Assembly: GCF_037893015.1 (NCBI RefSeq)
Contig: NC_133666.1
Coordinates: 930,001-994,000, forward strand
Source of the DNA: Macrotis lagotis
Lineage: Eukaryota > Chordata > Mammalia > Peramelemorphia > Peramelidae
Reading direction: 5' to 3'
Length of the DNA stretch: 64,000 nt
The position numbers and the translations under genes were made by a program. The notes under the pieces were generated by a model. That model was not told the DNA's origin. It searched no databases and saw only the letters and a program-made list of their open reading frames with translations. Shown one piece after another: positions 46,540-57,888 of this stretch (its first letter is position 1; each line of letters begins with the position of its first letter).

Positions 46540-47940
46540 AAAGGGATCTTTCTGATGTGCAGTTCTGGCTTCATAAACTGCTTCATAAACTCCAGTGGTT
46601 CCCTATTACCTTTCATTTAAAATATAGACTGTCTTGTTTGGCATTTGAAGTTGAAGGCCAAATCAATCTTTTTATCTTTCTTATAGGTTCTTCCAACCTA
46701 TGATCCAATCATGTTGTCCTTACTTTTCCTCAAACATGATGATGTATCTGTTTTTTGTGATCCTGTACAAGCTGTCCATCGTGCCTGGAATCCTCTAGGT
46801 TCTTTAAAGGGAGAGTTTAAATGCCAATGTCTGCATCCAAAATCTCTCCCCCACCCACCCAGGTGCCAGTGCCTTTTCCCTTCAAATTCTCTTACATTTA
46901 TGTATCTATTATGTGTTCCTTTTCTATGCACCTGGAATCTCTCCCAAAAGAATACCAGTTCCTTGAGGGCTGGACTGCTTCCTCTGTCTTCTCACCGCTT
47001 AGCTGAATACTTGGCACATGTTTAATGTTTTACAAATGATCGATTGATTGATTCAAATCTTTGAATGGTTATGGTTTGAGCAGAGGTAGGGAACGTCCAG
47101 TCTGCAAGCTTATAAGGCCATGAAATCATTTGTTCTGGCACTGCCAAGGCAACTGCTGGCAGGACTTGAGATTGAATGAATCTAGAAGCTTTTATGGATG
47201 AATTAATGTAAGGTTTGGCCAAATATAGCAGGCTAATTTTTAAGTTTTGGCCCTTGACAGAAAAAAGGTTCCCCATCATGGTCTAGAGAAAGAATTAGAT
47301 TTGTCCTGTGAATCCTCAGTAAGCAAAATTAGGTACAATGACTGGGTAGATTTTTGTCTCAATCAATAAGGAAGACTTTTCTAATCCTTAGAGTTATCTG
47401 AAAATGGAATGCTGTTGGCTTGTGAGTTAGGGAATTGCGCATCATTTTGAGTCTTCAGGTAGATGCCGGATGACCAATTATTTGAGATGTTGTAGAGAGG
47501 ATGGGTATGGAAGATGGAGAATTTGGAGTCTTGTGTAGAACTTCTAAGCCCCACAGTTCAGGAAAACCATATGCAAGCTCTATAGCCATCCAGAGGAGGG
47601 CAAACAAAATGGTAAAGGGTCCTGAGTTCATGTCATAGGAGGATCCATTGAAGGAAGTGGGGATATTTATCCTGGACAAGGTGGGACAAGAGAGGTCTCT
47701 TCTAGTATTAAAAGAACCAGCAGGAGGAAAACTGCAGAGGCAGATTCTTTCTCAATGTGCAGAATGATACTCTAATCTTGGAGCTGTACCAAAGTAGAAT
47801 AGGCTGTCCTGGGAGGTGGTAGCTTTCCTGGTCTTCAAAATGAAGCACTTGTTAGGAGAAATTGTGGAGGGGATTCTCATTTAACATGGAATAGTAGCCT
47901 TGGAACTTCTTTCTAGCTCAGAGATTCTATTATTTTGGGG
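46540..47940 (+). mobile_element. L2/CR1-like LINE, sense
   Basis: 'actccagtggttccctatta', 'tttggcatttgaagttgaag', 'tccttgagggctggactgct' and 'gaatacttggcacatgttta' follow the order of an L2 3' end. From 47,285 to 47,940 the sequence has a CR1-like phrase ('gtagaataggctgtcctggg', a 'ggaggtggtagctttcc' segment). The same order, reversed, is found at 62,370-64,000. A 200-bp hAT-like element interrupts it. Confidence 0.65.
47081..47280. mobile_element. hAT-like non-autonomous DNA transposon (200 bp)
   Basis: The termini cagaggtagggaac and gttccccatcatg form an imperfect inverted repeat. The flanking 8-mers ggtttgag and gtctagag match at five positions, as expected of an old hAT target duplication. 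The matching place in the other L2/CR1-like copy (near 63,035) lacks the insertion. Confidence 0.7.
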
Positions 47941-48884
47941 TGAGGGTGATGCAGGATACAGGAAATATTCGACTTAAAGGACATGCCCTTTGGGACAGGA
48001 AAGACTAGTGTGTAAACTGCCATCCACATCACCCATGCACAATGAGTACTGTCTTAGCCACTCCTTGGAGGGTCTCCACTGTGGTGAGAAAATTGGAGAG
48101 TACTTGGAGACTGGTGCTAAACCACTCCACAGGCACCAATCTTGTCCAACCCTCTATGGGAATATATTTAAGTAAGTTTGGGTCCTGGAAGAGAAGTTCT
48201 CTTCTTCCTTCTTTCTTCCCCTTTGCAGGATGGCCACTTTTTCTCTAGAACCACAATCTGACCTAGACCTCTGGAGAACTATGGTTCCTATTCCCTTATG
48301 GCTGTTTTTCCTTTCTCCTTACCCTCAGTCATCTTGGTGAAAACTTTGTTATTCATCCTGTCCTCAAGTCCTTATAAGCAGCTCATTAACTCTTCAAGGA
48401 CGAAAAAGAAGTTTGCATCTGTAAACATTGCAGGCTTGTGAAATAAAAAGTCTGAGTTATTTCAACCCCAGGGCTAGTCATGAATTCAATGTTTTTGCCA
48501 ACACCAACCACTCCCACAACAAAGGGAGAAAGGAAATACAAACACCTGTTACCAAAATTGATTCATTAATTAATTCACCAATTCCTAATGAGTAATACTG
48601 GCCTAAACATTTCAGTAAACTTCAGCATCCAGTATCACCAACAAATGTCAAGGAAACACTATACTATGATTCTCAATGACAATTAATTATTCAAAAATCT
48701 CAAAAATCTTTTATTAAGCCCAAATTTTATATCCATCACTATCTGAAGTGCTGGTGATACAGACAAAAATGAAACTGCACCTGTCCTCATATAGCTTACA
48801 TCCTAGTGGTGGATGCAGCAGAAACTTGTATAATTATAAACAAAATAGAAATAGAATGTAAGTTCATGGGGGAGGGGTGGAATA
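47941..48884. other. No recognised gene
   Basis: Unique-looking or very old repeat DNA. Open frames at 47,990-48,248 have no domain. Confidence 0.35.
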
Positions 48885-49755
48885 TAGTCAGAAAAGGCCT
48901 CATGGTAACACTGAGGAAACTAGGGATTCTCAAATGCACTGCAGGCACTGGAAAGTGCAAATAAAAATACTTTTTGCGTGATATTTTATATGTGCTGCAC
49001 AGCAAGCAAGCCAATTTGGCTGAATTATAGAGTACATGGAGGGAATAATAAATAGGATTAGAAATTTTGGGCAGTCAGGTGATGAATAGTTTTCAATGAC
49101 AGAGGAGTTTGTATTTGATCCTAGATGTATTATTAGGTAGCCACTGGAACTTATTGAGCTCTAGGAAAATCCCTTTGGCAGCTGAAAGGAAGATGGATTA
49201 GAGAAGGGAGAAATTAGAGCCAAGAAGACCTACTGGGAGGCTTCTCCAATATGCTAAGTAAAAAGTGATGAGGTTGTGTGAGTGGAGAGAAGAGGGGAGA
49301 TTCAAGAGATGTTGGGTAGGTGTTATTGTCAGGGCTTGGCAATGGATTGAATATAGGTATTAAGGTAGAGTGAGGAGCATGGGCTAGAGGAAGAGAGAGA
49401 GAGAGAGCATGCATTTATTATGTGCCAGGCACTGTGCTAAGCTGAAGACAAATATCAGCAAGTAAGATAAGATAGTCTCTGCCTTCAAAGAGCTCACTTT
49501 CTAGTGGGGAAAGGGAATGCACAAAAGGAATCTAGAAAGGAGAGGGAGCAGCAGTATCATTTAGAGCTGATGACTAGGAAATAAGATGAAGGTATGGTTC
49601 CAGACAAGTAAGGTGGGAGCTCTCCTAACAGAAAATGATTTTGAGGATATATAACCCTGGGTGACAGGGAGAAGGATGGTATCCATGGCAGAGAATGTCA
49701 GAAGAGGATGGGTTTTGGGGGGGGGTGAAATGAGGTCTCTTTTGGACAGGTTGAG
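48885..49755 (+). repeat. Ancient repeat related to block P and the L2-like elements
   Basis: 'gaggagtttgtatttgatcc', 'gtagccactggaacttattg' and 'gtgagtggagagaagagggg' resemble phrases in block P (15,396-16,850), in 51,960-52,550 and, on the opposite strand, in the L2-like elements. It is old and non-coding. Confidence 0.5.
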
Positions 49756-49759
49756 TCTT

Positions 49760-50300
49760 CTATGTCTAAGTCTTATATTTTCTTAATTATATTCTTAAGC
49801 AAAATTTGTCTCAGCTTAAGCCTTATAAATTTAAATGCTATCTCTGTGTGTAAAAATATCAATGTGCCATTCAAGGTCTGCTGTGCTCCATCTGAATGTT
49901 GACTTGGTCTGTGTCAATACTACCTGATTAGCTTTGTAATAGCACCAATAAATTCCTTTATATGAGTCAGCAAATCACAAGATAGATATCTTGAATGAGA
50001 GAGAAATCCTGTGCTTATTTGTAAAACATTTCCTCTCCAGTCTAAGTGGAATTCTTATCCATAGAAATTGGACACAAATATAACTTAAGAGAGGATCATC
50101 ACGTAGAAATGCATCATCTATATGAAATCTCATTGGTTGCCCCTTCAGTTTTATGGCTCCTTGTCCTTTCTGTATAAATATGTGACCCAAACTTTGTATC
50201 AGGCTTTATATCTTTAATGATATCATCCACTGATAGGTTTTCAGTAAATCCCAGAATATAAAATGTCAAATATCTAAACTATATTTTCTATCTTGTTTGA
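49760..50300 (+). repeat. Unclassified dispersed family X, copy 3
   Basis: It matches the reverse complement of 50,580-51,100 ('aaattcctttatatgagtca', 'acatttcctctccagtctaa', 'cttaagagaggatcatcacg') and, more weakly, the copies at 39,565 and 43,080. A 71-codon minus-strand frame (49,975-50,190) has no recognised domain. Confidence 0.75.
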
Positions 50301-50579
50301 ACCCAATATTTTTAAAGTCTTTACAGTCTGGGGTTCACAACAGGCAATAGAGTTTAAGATGGTTCTTACTCAGTTATTTCACCTTTGATTGGCCTTTTTC
50401 CTTTCTTTTGTAAGAAAGTGGAGTGGGTCCCCACATAAAGTCTATGTTCTTGGCCACATCAGTTAAAATCCAGTAAATCTAGGTTTGTAAATGAGTCAGA
50501 GTGTAATATTATGTGTGTGAACATTAATTATTTTGGACTAAAAAATGGCATAAAAAGTTAGATTATACATGAAGTTTTA
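50301..50579. other. Spacer between two facing family-X copies
   Basis: About 280 bp without a recognisable feature. Confidence 0.4.
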
Positions 50580-51100
50580 TTTTCTGAGATTTACTGTAAA
50601 ACCTATAGATGGAATGGAAGACATCATTAAAGCTATCAATCCTGACACAAAGTTTTGGAGGCATATTTATACAGAAAGGACAAGGAGCCATAAAGGTGAG
50701 TTAGCCAACCAATGAGATTTCATATAGCTGACCTACTCATCCATTTTCATCCTCTCTTAAGTTATTCATATGTCTTTCAAATTCCTATTAATAAGTATTT
50801 TGCTGAGACTGGAGAGGGAATATTTACATACAAACAGATTTTTTTCTCCTCATCCAAGGTGTCCATCATGTTGTGATTGGCTGACTGTATAAAGGAATTT
50901 ATATGGAACTAACCAGAGAGTATTAACACAGGTAAAGTCTACATTGAAATGTAGAGGAACAGGTGTTGACCTGCCAGATTGATCTTTTTATACAGAGACA
51001 GCATTCAGATTTAGAAACCTTAATTAGAAGCTGAGAAACCAAATTTTGCATAGAAATATAAGATTTTAGAAATTTGACTTTCACATTTGATTCCTATGTA
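50580..51100 (-). repeat. Unclassified dispersed family X, copy 4
   Basis: Inverted relative to copy 3, with 'ttcagatttagaaaccttaa' also pairing with the left end of copy 2. Plus-strand residues GMEDIIKAINPDTKFW near 50,610-50,660 parallel a similar minus-strand segment in copy 3 (near 50,210-50,260). Confidence 0.7.
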
Positions 51101-52663
51101 TGCTGGCCCATGAAGTATGGTCTAAGCTGAATTGAGAGATAGTACTGGCTAATTTGCCTTGTCAGTTCTAATTCTAGACACTAGGTGTCACCAAAGGTTG
51201 TATAATAATTTTAAGTGCCAATTAGCAGACCAAAGAGCCTTTTTAAAGCTCCTATTGTGTTCCAGGGCCCATTCTAAATGCTGGGGACATGAAAGCAAAA
51301 AGGAAACAGTCTTTGTTCTTAAGGAACACATATTCTTTTGTTAGAGATCTTACACGTGAATATATGCCAAATATTAAGGAAATGCTATTATTTGTCTGGG
51401 AGAACCTCACCTGAGGAGATGAGAAGAGACCACATCTGGGAAGTTTCATTTGAGTTGATCTTCAAAGGGAACTAGGAATTCTGATCACCTGAGTTGAGTC
51501 TGAAATGCGTTTCAGGAATGAGGGACAGCCTGGGCAAAGGCATATTGTTGTTTGTGCTTCATCTCCAAAGATCAGTGACATCAAGGGATAATGTCTCGAC
51601 TTTTACATAAGTTGGATTTGAATGAAGGTAGAATTGATCAGAGTTGTAAACCTCACTGTCTCGGAGATACTGAAATCCAAAGACAAAACAGAAGTCAGAA
51701 TGACTCCTTCTAGCTGTGGGATGTAGATCACTTTGGCATCTCTGAGGTCTTCCCAAGCTCTCAGTACGCCACAGTGCCTGCTTCTAGTGTTTCCTGGCTG
51801 TTGGAACAAGTTGTTCTCACTTGCCATTGCATTGGAGGAAATGTTCACGTTTGGGCTAGAGAACCCCCTAACTTACCAATGGTGTTGGCTATTCTGGAAA
51901 GGCTGAAATACACATTCTTGGTACATGAAGAACAGCAAGAAAGCTTATTTGGCTGGATTTGATAGCATGTGAGGGAGAATTCTGTATCATAAGGGGAGAG
52001 ATAGAGATTACAGTTAGATTTGGAATTACCTTAAATGGCAAAGAGAAGAGTTTGAATTTAATTGTAAAGCAGAGTTTCTCAAATTTCTTTGCTTTGTCTG
52101 TTGTATCTTTTGGCAGGGTGGAACCCCTTCTGAGAATAATTTTTTTTTAATGTAGAATATCAAATACAAAGTAAAGCAGACGACGTGACAAAGTTATCAA
52201 AAATGTTTTCAAACACATTTGTAGACTACAGGCTGTCTTAAACATACTGTGACCCAGTAGAGTATGGTATGATGGGATCTCTGCCTTAGCTGATCCTTTG
52301 TAGGTAAGTGTAGCATGGGTTACAGGGGAAAGAGACTAAAGAGGAGACCCATTAAGGTGTTATCGAAGATAGGAAGCATTGTTCAGGTGAGAAGTGTCTT
52401 GTGAGTGGAGAGAAGGGGATGGATGTAAGAGATGTTGTGTGCCAGGAGTGGCAAAATTTGGAAGGGAGAGTAAGGAACATAGAACAGAGGTAGATGGAGG
52501 GAAAGAAGAGAGAGGAAGAGACACAGAGACAGAGGACACGCGGTCCTATTTTGGACATGATGATGATAAGCATGTAGTGCTCCAACCGTAAGCAGTGTGA
52601 GAAGCTAACTCATCCCCCCTTTCCTTCCTCCCCTCCCCTCCCCTCCCCCCAGGCTGATATGCC
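51101..52663. other. Ancient L2-like and block-P-like repeat debris
   Basis: 51,230-51,330 has the phrase 'tctaaatgctggggacatga' typical of old L2-type repeats. 52,380-52,470 ('cttgtgagtggagagaaggg') matches the repeat at 49,270. No gene was found. Confidence 0.45.
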
Positions 52664-53270
52664 TCAAGTTCAGTTCAGTTTAGAGTCAAAGAGTTATTTC
52701 AGTAGTGTGTGACTGTCTGTGGCCCCATTTGGGGGGTTCCTGGCCGAGATACCGGAGCTCTTTGCCTTTGGCCAACGGGGCAAGAGTCTGGCCCGGGAAG
52801 ACAGAGTGAGGAAGAGCCTGAGGTCCCACTGGAAGGCAGGTCTTCCGGCCAACTTCGCCTTGGGGCGGCCCCACTTGGGGAAATACTTTTCTTTTCCGCA
52901 GCTCATCTTAGTGAGCTGGGGGAGGGGGGCCACGGCCCGCGGCGGGCTCAGCGAGGACCGGAAGTCGAGTAGCTGAGGAAGTGGATCCGGCCCTCCTCCT
53001 CCTCTCCTGGGGGGAGGGGAGAATAAGCCGAGGGCAACGGAAGAGCAATGGGGGAGAAGGAGCCCCTTCTGGACACCGGCCCCACCCCTTCCCCACCCCC
53101 ACCCAGCCAGAGGGAGACAAAGAGAACAAAGACCAAGCTGCCATGTCCTCCCTAGGGGAGCAGAAAAGATGGCCCAAGAGCTGGGCCTCCCTTTGTCCCA
53201 GGCCAGTGTAGACCCCTCCTCCCTCTCTCCTTCAGGGTCAGATTTAACCTTTGACTTCCTGAACAACGAG
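52664..53270. promoter_or_regulatory. CpG-rich island, possible promoter
   Basis: From about 52,735 to 53,075 I count roughly 22 CpG dinucleotides in 340 bp, against almost none in the surrounding AT-rich DNA. It contains ACCGGAAGT (52,957-52,965, ETS type), ccgcggcggg, and AAGATGGC (53,166-53,173, YY1 type). The left edge (52,690-52,770) resembles an antisense long SINE. No exon or conserved protein could be attached. The 190-codon minus-strand frame here is most likely a product of the GC content. Confidence 0.5.
52957..52965 (+). promoter_or_regulatory. ETS-type motif ACCGGAAGT
   Basis: It is a full match to the ETS core consensus, inside the CpG-rich island; such motifs commonly lie near CpG-island transcription starts. 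Confidence 0.45.
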
Positions 53271-53424
53271 GGTGGCTTCCCCTCAGAATGGGGGTGTCCT
53301 CTGCACTACCCAAAAGCACCATGAAGCCCCCAAATTTTGACCTACACAAGATCCATAAGGACAACTTTTGAGGGGCTGTTAGGGACATCAGATTCCACAG
53401 ATTTGTCAAGCTCTGCCTAACTTG

Positions 53425-53628
53425 GAGGGCTGCTCAGTGGTGCAGGGAAGACAAGAGGAAGGTTCATTCCCTGAATTCAAATCTGGCCTCAGACACCAGC
53501 TTTGTGACCCTGAGCAAAGCATTTGATCCTTTTGGCCTCAGTTTCCTCATCTGTCAAATGAACTGGAGAGGAACTGACAAAAAAATACAGTCACAGAGTC
53601 AGACACAACTGAAAAACAGCTAAACAAA
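53425..53628 (+). mobile_element. tRNA-derived SINE, long 3' half (MAR1 type)
   Basis: 'tcaaatctggcctcagacac', 'gcctcagtttcctcatctgt' and 'gagtcagacacaactgaaaa' follow in order; the last is the RTE/BovB-like tail. Confidence 0.9.
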
Positions 53629-53691
53629 ACTTACCTTGGAAAAGGGTATATGGCAGAATGCATGATCCACAAGTTAACAGCCGCCATAGCA

Positions 53692-53997
53692 TTTACAGCT
53701 GATGGGGCATCTACAGCACTGGCCTTGCAGTCAGGAGGACAAGAGTTCCAATTCAGCCTCAGACACTTGTAACTGTGTGACTTTGGCTAAGTCACTTCAC
53801 CCTGATGGCCTCAAATTGGGAACCATCTCCTATCATCCTGATTCATGTGTGGCCACTGGCCCCAGATGGCTCCAGAGGAGAAAGTGAAGCCAGTGACAGC
53901 AGGGCCCTCCCTCACTCCAATCCACTTCACAGGCTTGTTTTGCCATCACCTTCCTGATGGCATGTGCTTCTTCCAGAAAAAAAGGACAAACATCATA
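53692..53997 (+). mobile_element. Composite SINE with unique 3' half
   Basis: It shares 'ggccactggccccagatggc' and 'catcaccttcctgatggcat' with the copies at 44,107 and 61,940. Confidence 0.85.
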
Positions 53998-53999
53998 AA

Positions 54000-54892
54000 A
54001 CTGATGAAAGGAAAAAGGCCACAGATGATCAGGAAAAAAGCCTTTACTCCACCACACTCGTGGTTTTAAAACATTGCATTTTCCTGACTTATCTGCCACT
54101 TAGGGACAAAGATTCTGTGCCCTAACCAACATCTCCTTGCCTTTTTGGTGGGGATACCTGCAGAAAAATAGATGCAGATGTTTGGGGACTAGGCCACCTG
54201 GCTTGATAGGACCTAGCAGATAGAAAGCTATGGGTTGGGTTCTCATGGACCAAGCAGGATGCTTGAGGAAGGTTCTACAATCAGCTGGCTTAAACCTCAT
54301 CCTGTGCCACCACATCTACAAGGGTCCAATGTGTCCTGAATGGTATTCAATGACATTGTCCTCACCCTATAAGGTCCAGTGGATTGAGTTTAATCTCTGC
54401 CTGGCAAAATTTATGGGTTAGAGTGCTGGGATTGTGGGATGAAGGAGTGAATGCCATAGCAAGACTAAGAAGCCACCATACCCTCATCTGGGTTAAATCT
54501 GGCTGCTCAAATCCCCCTGAAGACTTGCTGGTGAGGCACAACTTGATTCATCTTCCTCAACCTGAAGAAGAATTCCTGGTTGATCTTTCTAGATGCCTCT
54601 CTTGCTCCTGATACATGTTCCCTAACCTCACCCACCAACCATTGGAGAGCTGCCACAGCAGACCCTTTGTCCAAAAGCTGACAATCATCTGATTGGATAC
54701 CTCATTTGGGAGTCATAACCTACAGAGGTTTTCTTATTTAAATTTTTGGTTCTGTGATTTTTCTTTTCTCTCTTTTTCTGATTAGGAACTATTTGTAAAC
54801 CCTGACCCATCAGAATTGAATAAATTAATTAACAAGTCATGACACCTCTCCCAAAGACTTTCCTGGGTGCCCTATATCCATACAAGCTCAGT
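54000..54892. other. No recognised gene
   Basis: Unique-looking DNA of moderate GC content. Open frames at 54,100-54,611 have no domain or splice support. Confidence 0.35.
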
Positions 54893-55088
54893 TTTGGGGG
54901 TTGCTGTTGCTGTTCAATCATTGCATTTTTCTTCTCTGACTCATTTTACAAATAAGGAAACTGAGATAATCAGTGTTAAGTGAGCTTCCCAGAGACACAA
55001 AGCTGCTGGTAAATGTCTGAGGCTGGGTTTGATCAGGTCTTCCTGACTCCAGGTCCACTGCTGTATCCACTGTGCCACCTATGACCCA
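54893..55088 (-). mobile_element. tRNA-derived SINE, long 3' half, antisense
   Basis: 'ttctctgactcattttacaa', 'ggaaactgag' and 'atccactgtgccacctatga' mark it. Confidence 0.88.
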
Positions 55089-55646
55089 GGAAAAACCACA
55101 ATGGTAATAGGAAGTCAAGCTGCAATCACACATGGGTATAGGGGCAAATAGCATAGGTGATGTAGAGACAAACATCCAAGAGGGTAGGAAGGCAAATGGC
55201 ATGGACATAAGAGATGGGGTGGCGAAGGAATGATGGGAGGAAGACAATGGGAAGAGGAGAAGGTTAGGGTTAGGTACCCTGAACAGCATGGACCCAGATT
55301 AGGGGTAGAGTCTGAAGGCTCAACAACCTAACCTGGATTTTTACCACCTAAGTGTTAGTTCGTAAACATGACTTTATCAACTCAAAATCACCAGCACTAT
55401 TTGGTCATGCTGCTCTTCCAGCAGAGCTCTGGAACTTGTCCTAGATTTCTATCATAGGAACAAAGGCCCTGACATCTGCATCGAGATGGCTTTTCCTGAG
55501 TCAGCACACGTTACTAGGATGACATTGGGGGTTACTATACAATAGAAATTGTCAATTATGCTATTTTAGTCTTTGGAACAGGATTGTACATGACTTTGGA
55601 AGTCCCCTTTGTAATCTTATTTCCTGCAATTGCTACTTTATACTTG
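55089..55646. other. No recognised gene
   Basis: Unique-looking DNA. The 123-codon minus-strand frame 54,918-55,289 overlaps the SINE and has no domain. Confidence 0.35.
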
Positions 55647-55880
55647 AGACAGCTAGGTGGTGCAGTGGGGCCTGGAATCAGTAAGTTCAAATTCACCCTC
55701 AGACACTTGCTACCTGTGTGAACCCTTGGCAAGTCACTTCACCCAATTTACCTCAGTTTCCTCATCTGTAAAATGAGCTGGAGAAGAAAATAGCAAGCCA
55801 CTCCAGGATTTCTATCAAGAAAAACCCAAGTAGGGTCACACAGAGTCACACATGACAAAAAATGATTCAGCAACAACTGG
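55647..55880 (+). mobile_element. tRNA-derived SINE, long 3' half (MAR1 type)
   Basis: 'acagctaggtggtgcagtgg', 'gcctcagtttcctcatctgt'-like text and 'agagtcacacatgacaaaaa' follow in order; the head lacks a short piece. Confidence 0.9.
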
Positions 55881-56615
55881 TTACTTAGAAACTTCCTAAA
55901 ATACTAACAAGAAGGAAGGGATCAGAGCAAGGAGAACAAGATACAATTTTAAAACAATTCACCCCTTGGTCCCCTGACCACCACCAGGCATTACTTTGTC
56001 CCTGGAGTAATCTAAACAAAATCAGAAAAAACACAATAAGTACAATAACCCCAAAAGACCTTGGAAGCAATTCCTCCTGAAAAAAATCCAGGAGAAAAGA
56101 TCTACAAAAAATTCATAAGTCCTGACAAGACATTCTAGATGCCTGTGATGTGGTATCAATAGTCTTTATTCTGTTTCCCATACTCTGTTCATGATTAGGG
56201 CTATTTCTCTGGAGGGATCAATCCACATACAGCAGGAAGAGTTGACTAAGCCATAAACTCTGCCCTGACTGACTACTAGGGAGTCCAAGGCCAGCTGATG
56301 GTACAGCACCATAGCTCATAAAGTACATTGTTCTTCTACCAATTTCTCAAGTCCTCTGACAGCATCCTCAGTTGGTTCCTTTACTTGCTCAGCAATAATC
56401 ATCTATGCATCCTTCGGCTTGCCAGGGACCTCTTCTCCTGCAACTGCCCAGGTTACAAGTCTTCCCAAGCCTATCACAATAAGTCCCACTGCCACTCTCA
56501 ATGCAAGAAGTCTAGAGGTCTAGTGGCTATTGTCAGGCATCTCTGCAGAAGGTGAGGTGCATCCCTCTAGTGACTAGAGTGTATGTCAAATGAAGCAAGA
56601 AAGTATTGGGGTCTC

Positions 56616-56679
<64 letters not shown>

Positions 56680-57600
56680 TAAGGAACTGATTGTAGAAGT
56701 GAAGTCTGCCTACTCAGTCCAAGTTTGACCACTGGGGGCACACATCTTCTTCTGGAGACATCTGGATGGGGCAGTACCTGAGCAATGTGTGATAGCCACT
56801 GGTGTTGTCAGGAATGTCCCAGAGTCCAGTGCCATTGGGCTGAGAAAGTCCACGGGCAATGGCTGGCTGAAAGATGAGTTTTCCCTCCTCTGGCTGCAAA
56901 TAAGGTTAGATGTGTAGATGTCAGCTATGGTGATAAACAGAGTTATAGCAGGCCTAGCATAGAGTGAGGTTCTGTGCAAAGGTAGTGACTTTGATCATTT
57001 GAAGAGTTTGCTCTTTGATAGGAAATGCCTAAAGCAAGCCAGCCAGAGGACAGTCTGGCCTTATGGGACTTTTCATAAGACATACTCAGCAAATTTCAAG
57101 AGACTGGCATAGATCAAAGTTTCAGATAATCCAGCTAGCACTGTGGGATGCTTGCAAAATTCTTCTAGGGACATAACAGTGACCCAGGATGTGGTGGCAG
57201 GTACTTGGGTCAGTATGGTCCCCACATTGCACCTGGATGGAGTGTTAAGCTAATTGGTTAAGACAGGTCAGTTCGGGTAGAATAGACCCAGTGGTGTTTC
57301 CATATTCCCAAGGTTGAGATGACTAAAGGAATGGATACAATTGTGAGGTTACTAATGTTTGGAGTCCTGAAAGGAAAGCACCTTGAATGTCAGCCTTGGA
57401 TATTGGTCTCATAGGTTCTAGTGGACCTTGGTGCCTGACCCTGGGTTCTAACTGGTCCCTTGTCCCTGCACCTGGAGGACTTCTGGGTTGTTTGGGCCTC
57501 TGGGAGTTGCACTAGGGCAAAGCTACCATCATGGGAGGGGAAATGAGGAAACAAATATGAATGAAAGGGAAAATACCATCCTACTGGTATTGTCCAAAGC
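55881..57600 (-). mobile_element. Endogenous retrovirus fossil, env region, antisense
   Basis: Minus-strand sequence in the left part (about 55,900-56,500) resembles the transmembrane subunit of a retroviral envelope. The right part (about 56,700-57,600) is in the place expected for the surface subunit but is weakly recognisable. No LTR, gag or pol was identified in the window. The element is broken by many changes and carries a (TG)n tract; a long SINE marks its left edge. It seems old. Subfamily was not determined, with a gammaretrovirus-like env as a guess. Confidence 0.5.
56615..56680. repeat. (TG)n microsatellite
   Basis: It is a nearly pure TG tract of about 32 units within the env fossil. 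Confidence 0.96.
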
Positions 57601-57787
57601 ACCCTATTTACCTACCCTCCATTTTCATCATTGGAGCCCTAATCCTTCTCACTCACCTCTTTTGCCCCTCCTTGATAGAACATTTGTCTCAAAAGTCACT
57701 ACCACGTGCTTTAAGTTCAAGTGGGAAAGGGTCACACACCTCAGGCAGGGAGAGGGCTCAGGAGATGTTCTTACCCCCTTCTAAGTT

Positions 57788-57886
57788 GTTAATTGGAACT
57801 ATGCCCAATATAAAACTGAGCATACTCTTCAATCTAGCAATACCACTACTAAATCAGTAACCAGATAAGATCAAAGGAAAAGGACC
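57788..57886 (+). mobile_element. Short L1 ORF2 fragment, sense
   Basis: 'ttggaactatgcccaatata', 'ctagcaataccactactaaa' and 'gatcaaaggaaaaggaccta' are standard L1 words. It ends at the TA target of the adjacent pogo-like element; I did not find the L1 continuation on the other side. Confidence 0.75.
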
Positions 57887-57888
57887 TA

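Noticed and set aside
52694-53266. 190-codon minus-strand open frame in the CpG island
   Set aside because: Low-complexity Pro/Gly/Arg/Leu content, no recognised domain, and several overlapping frames on both strands point to GC bias.
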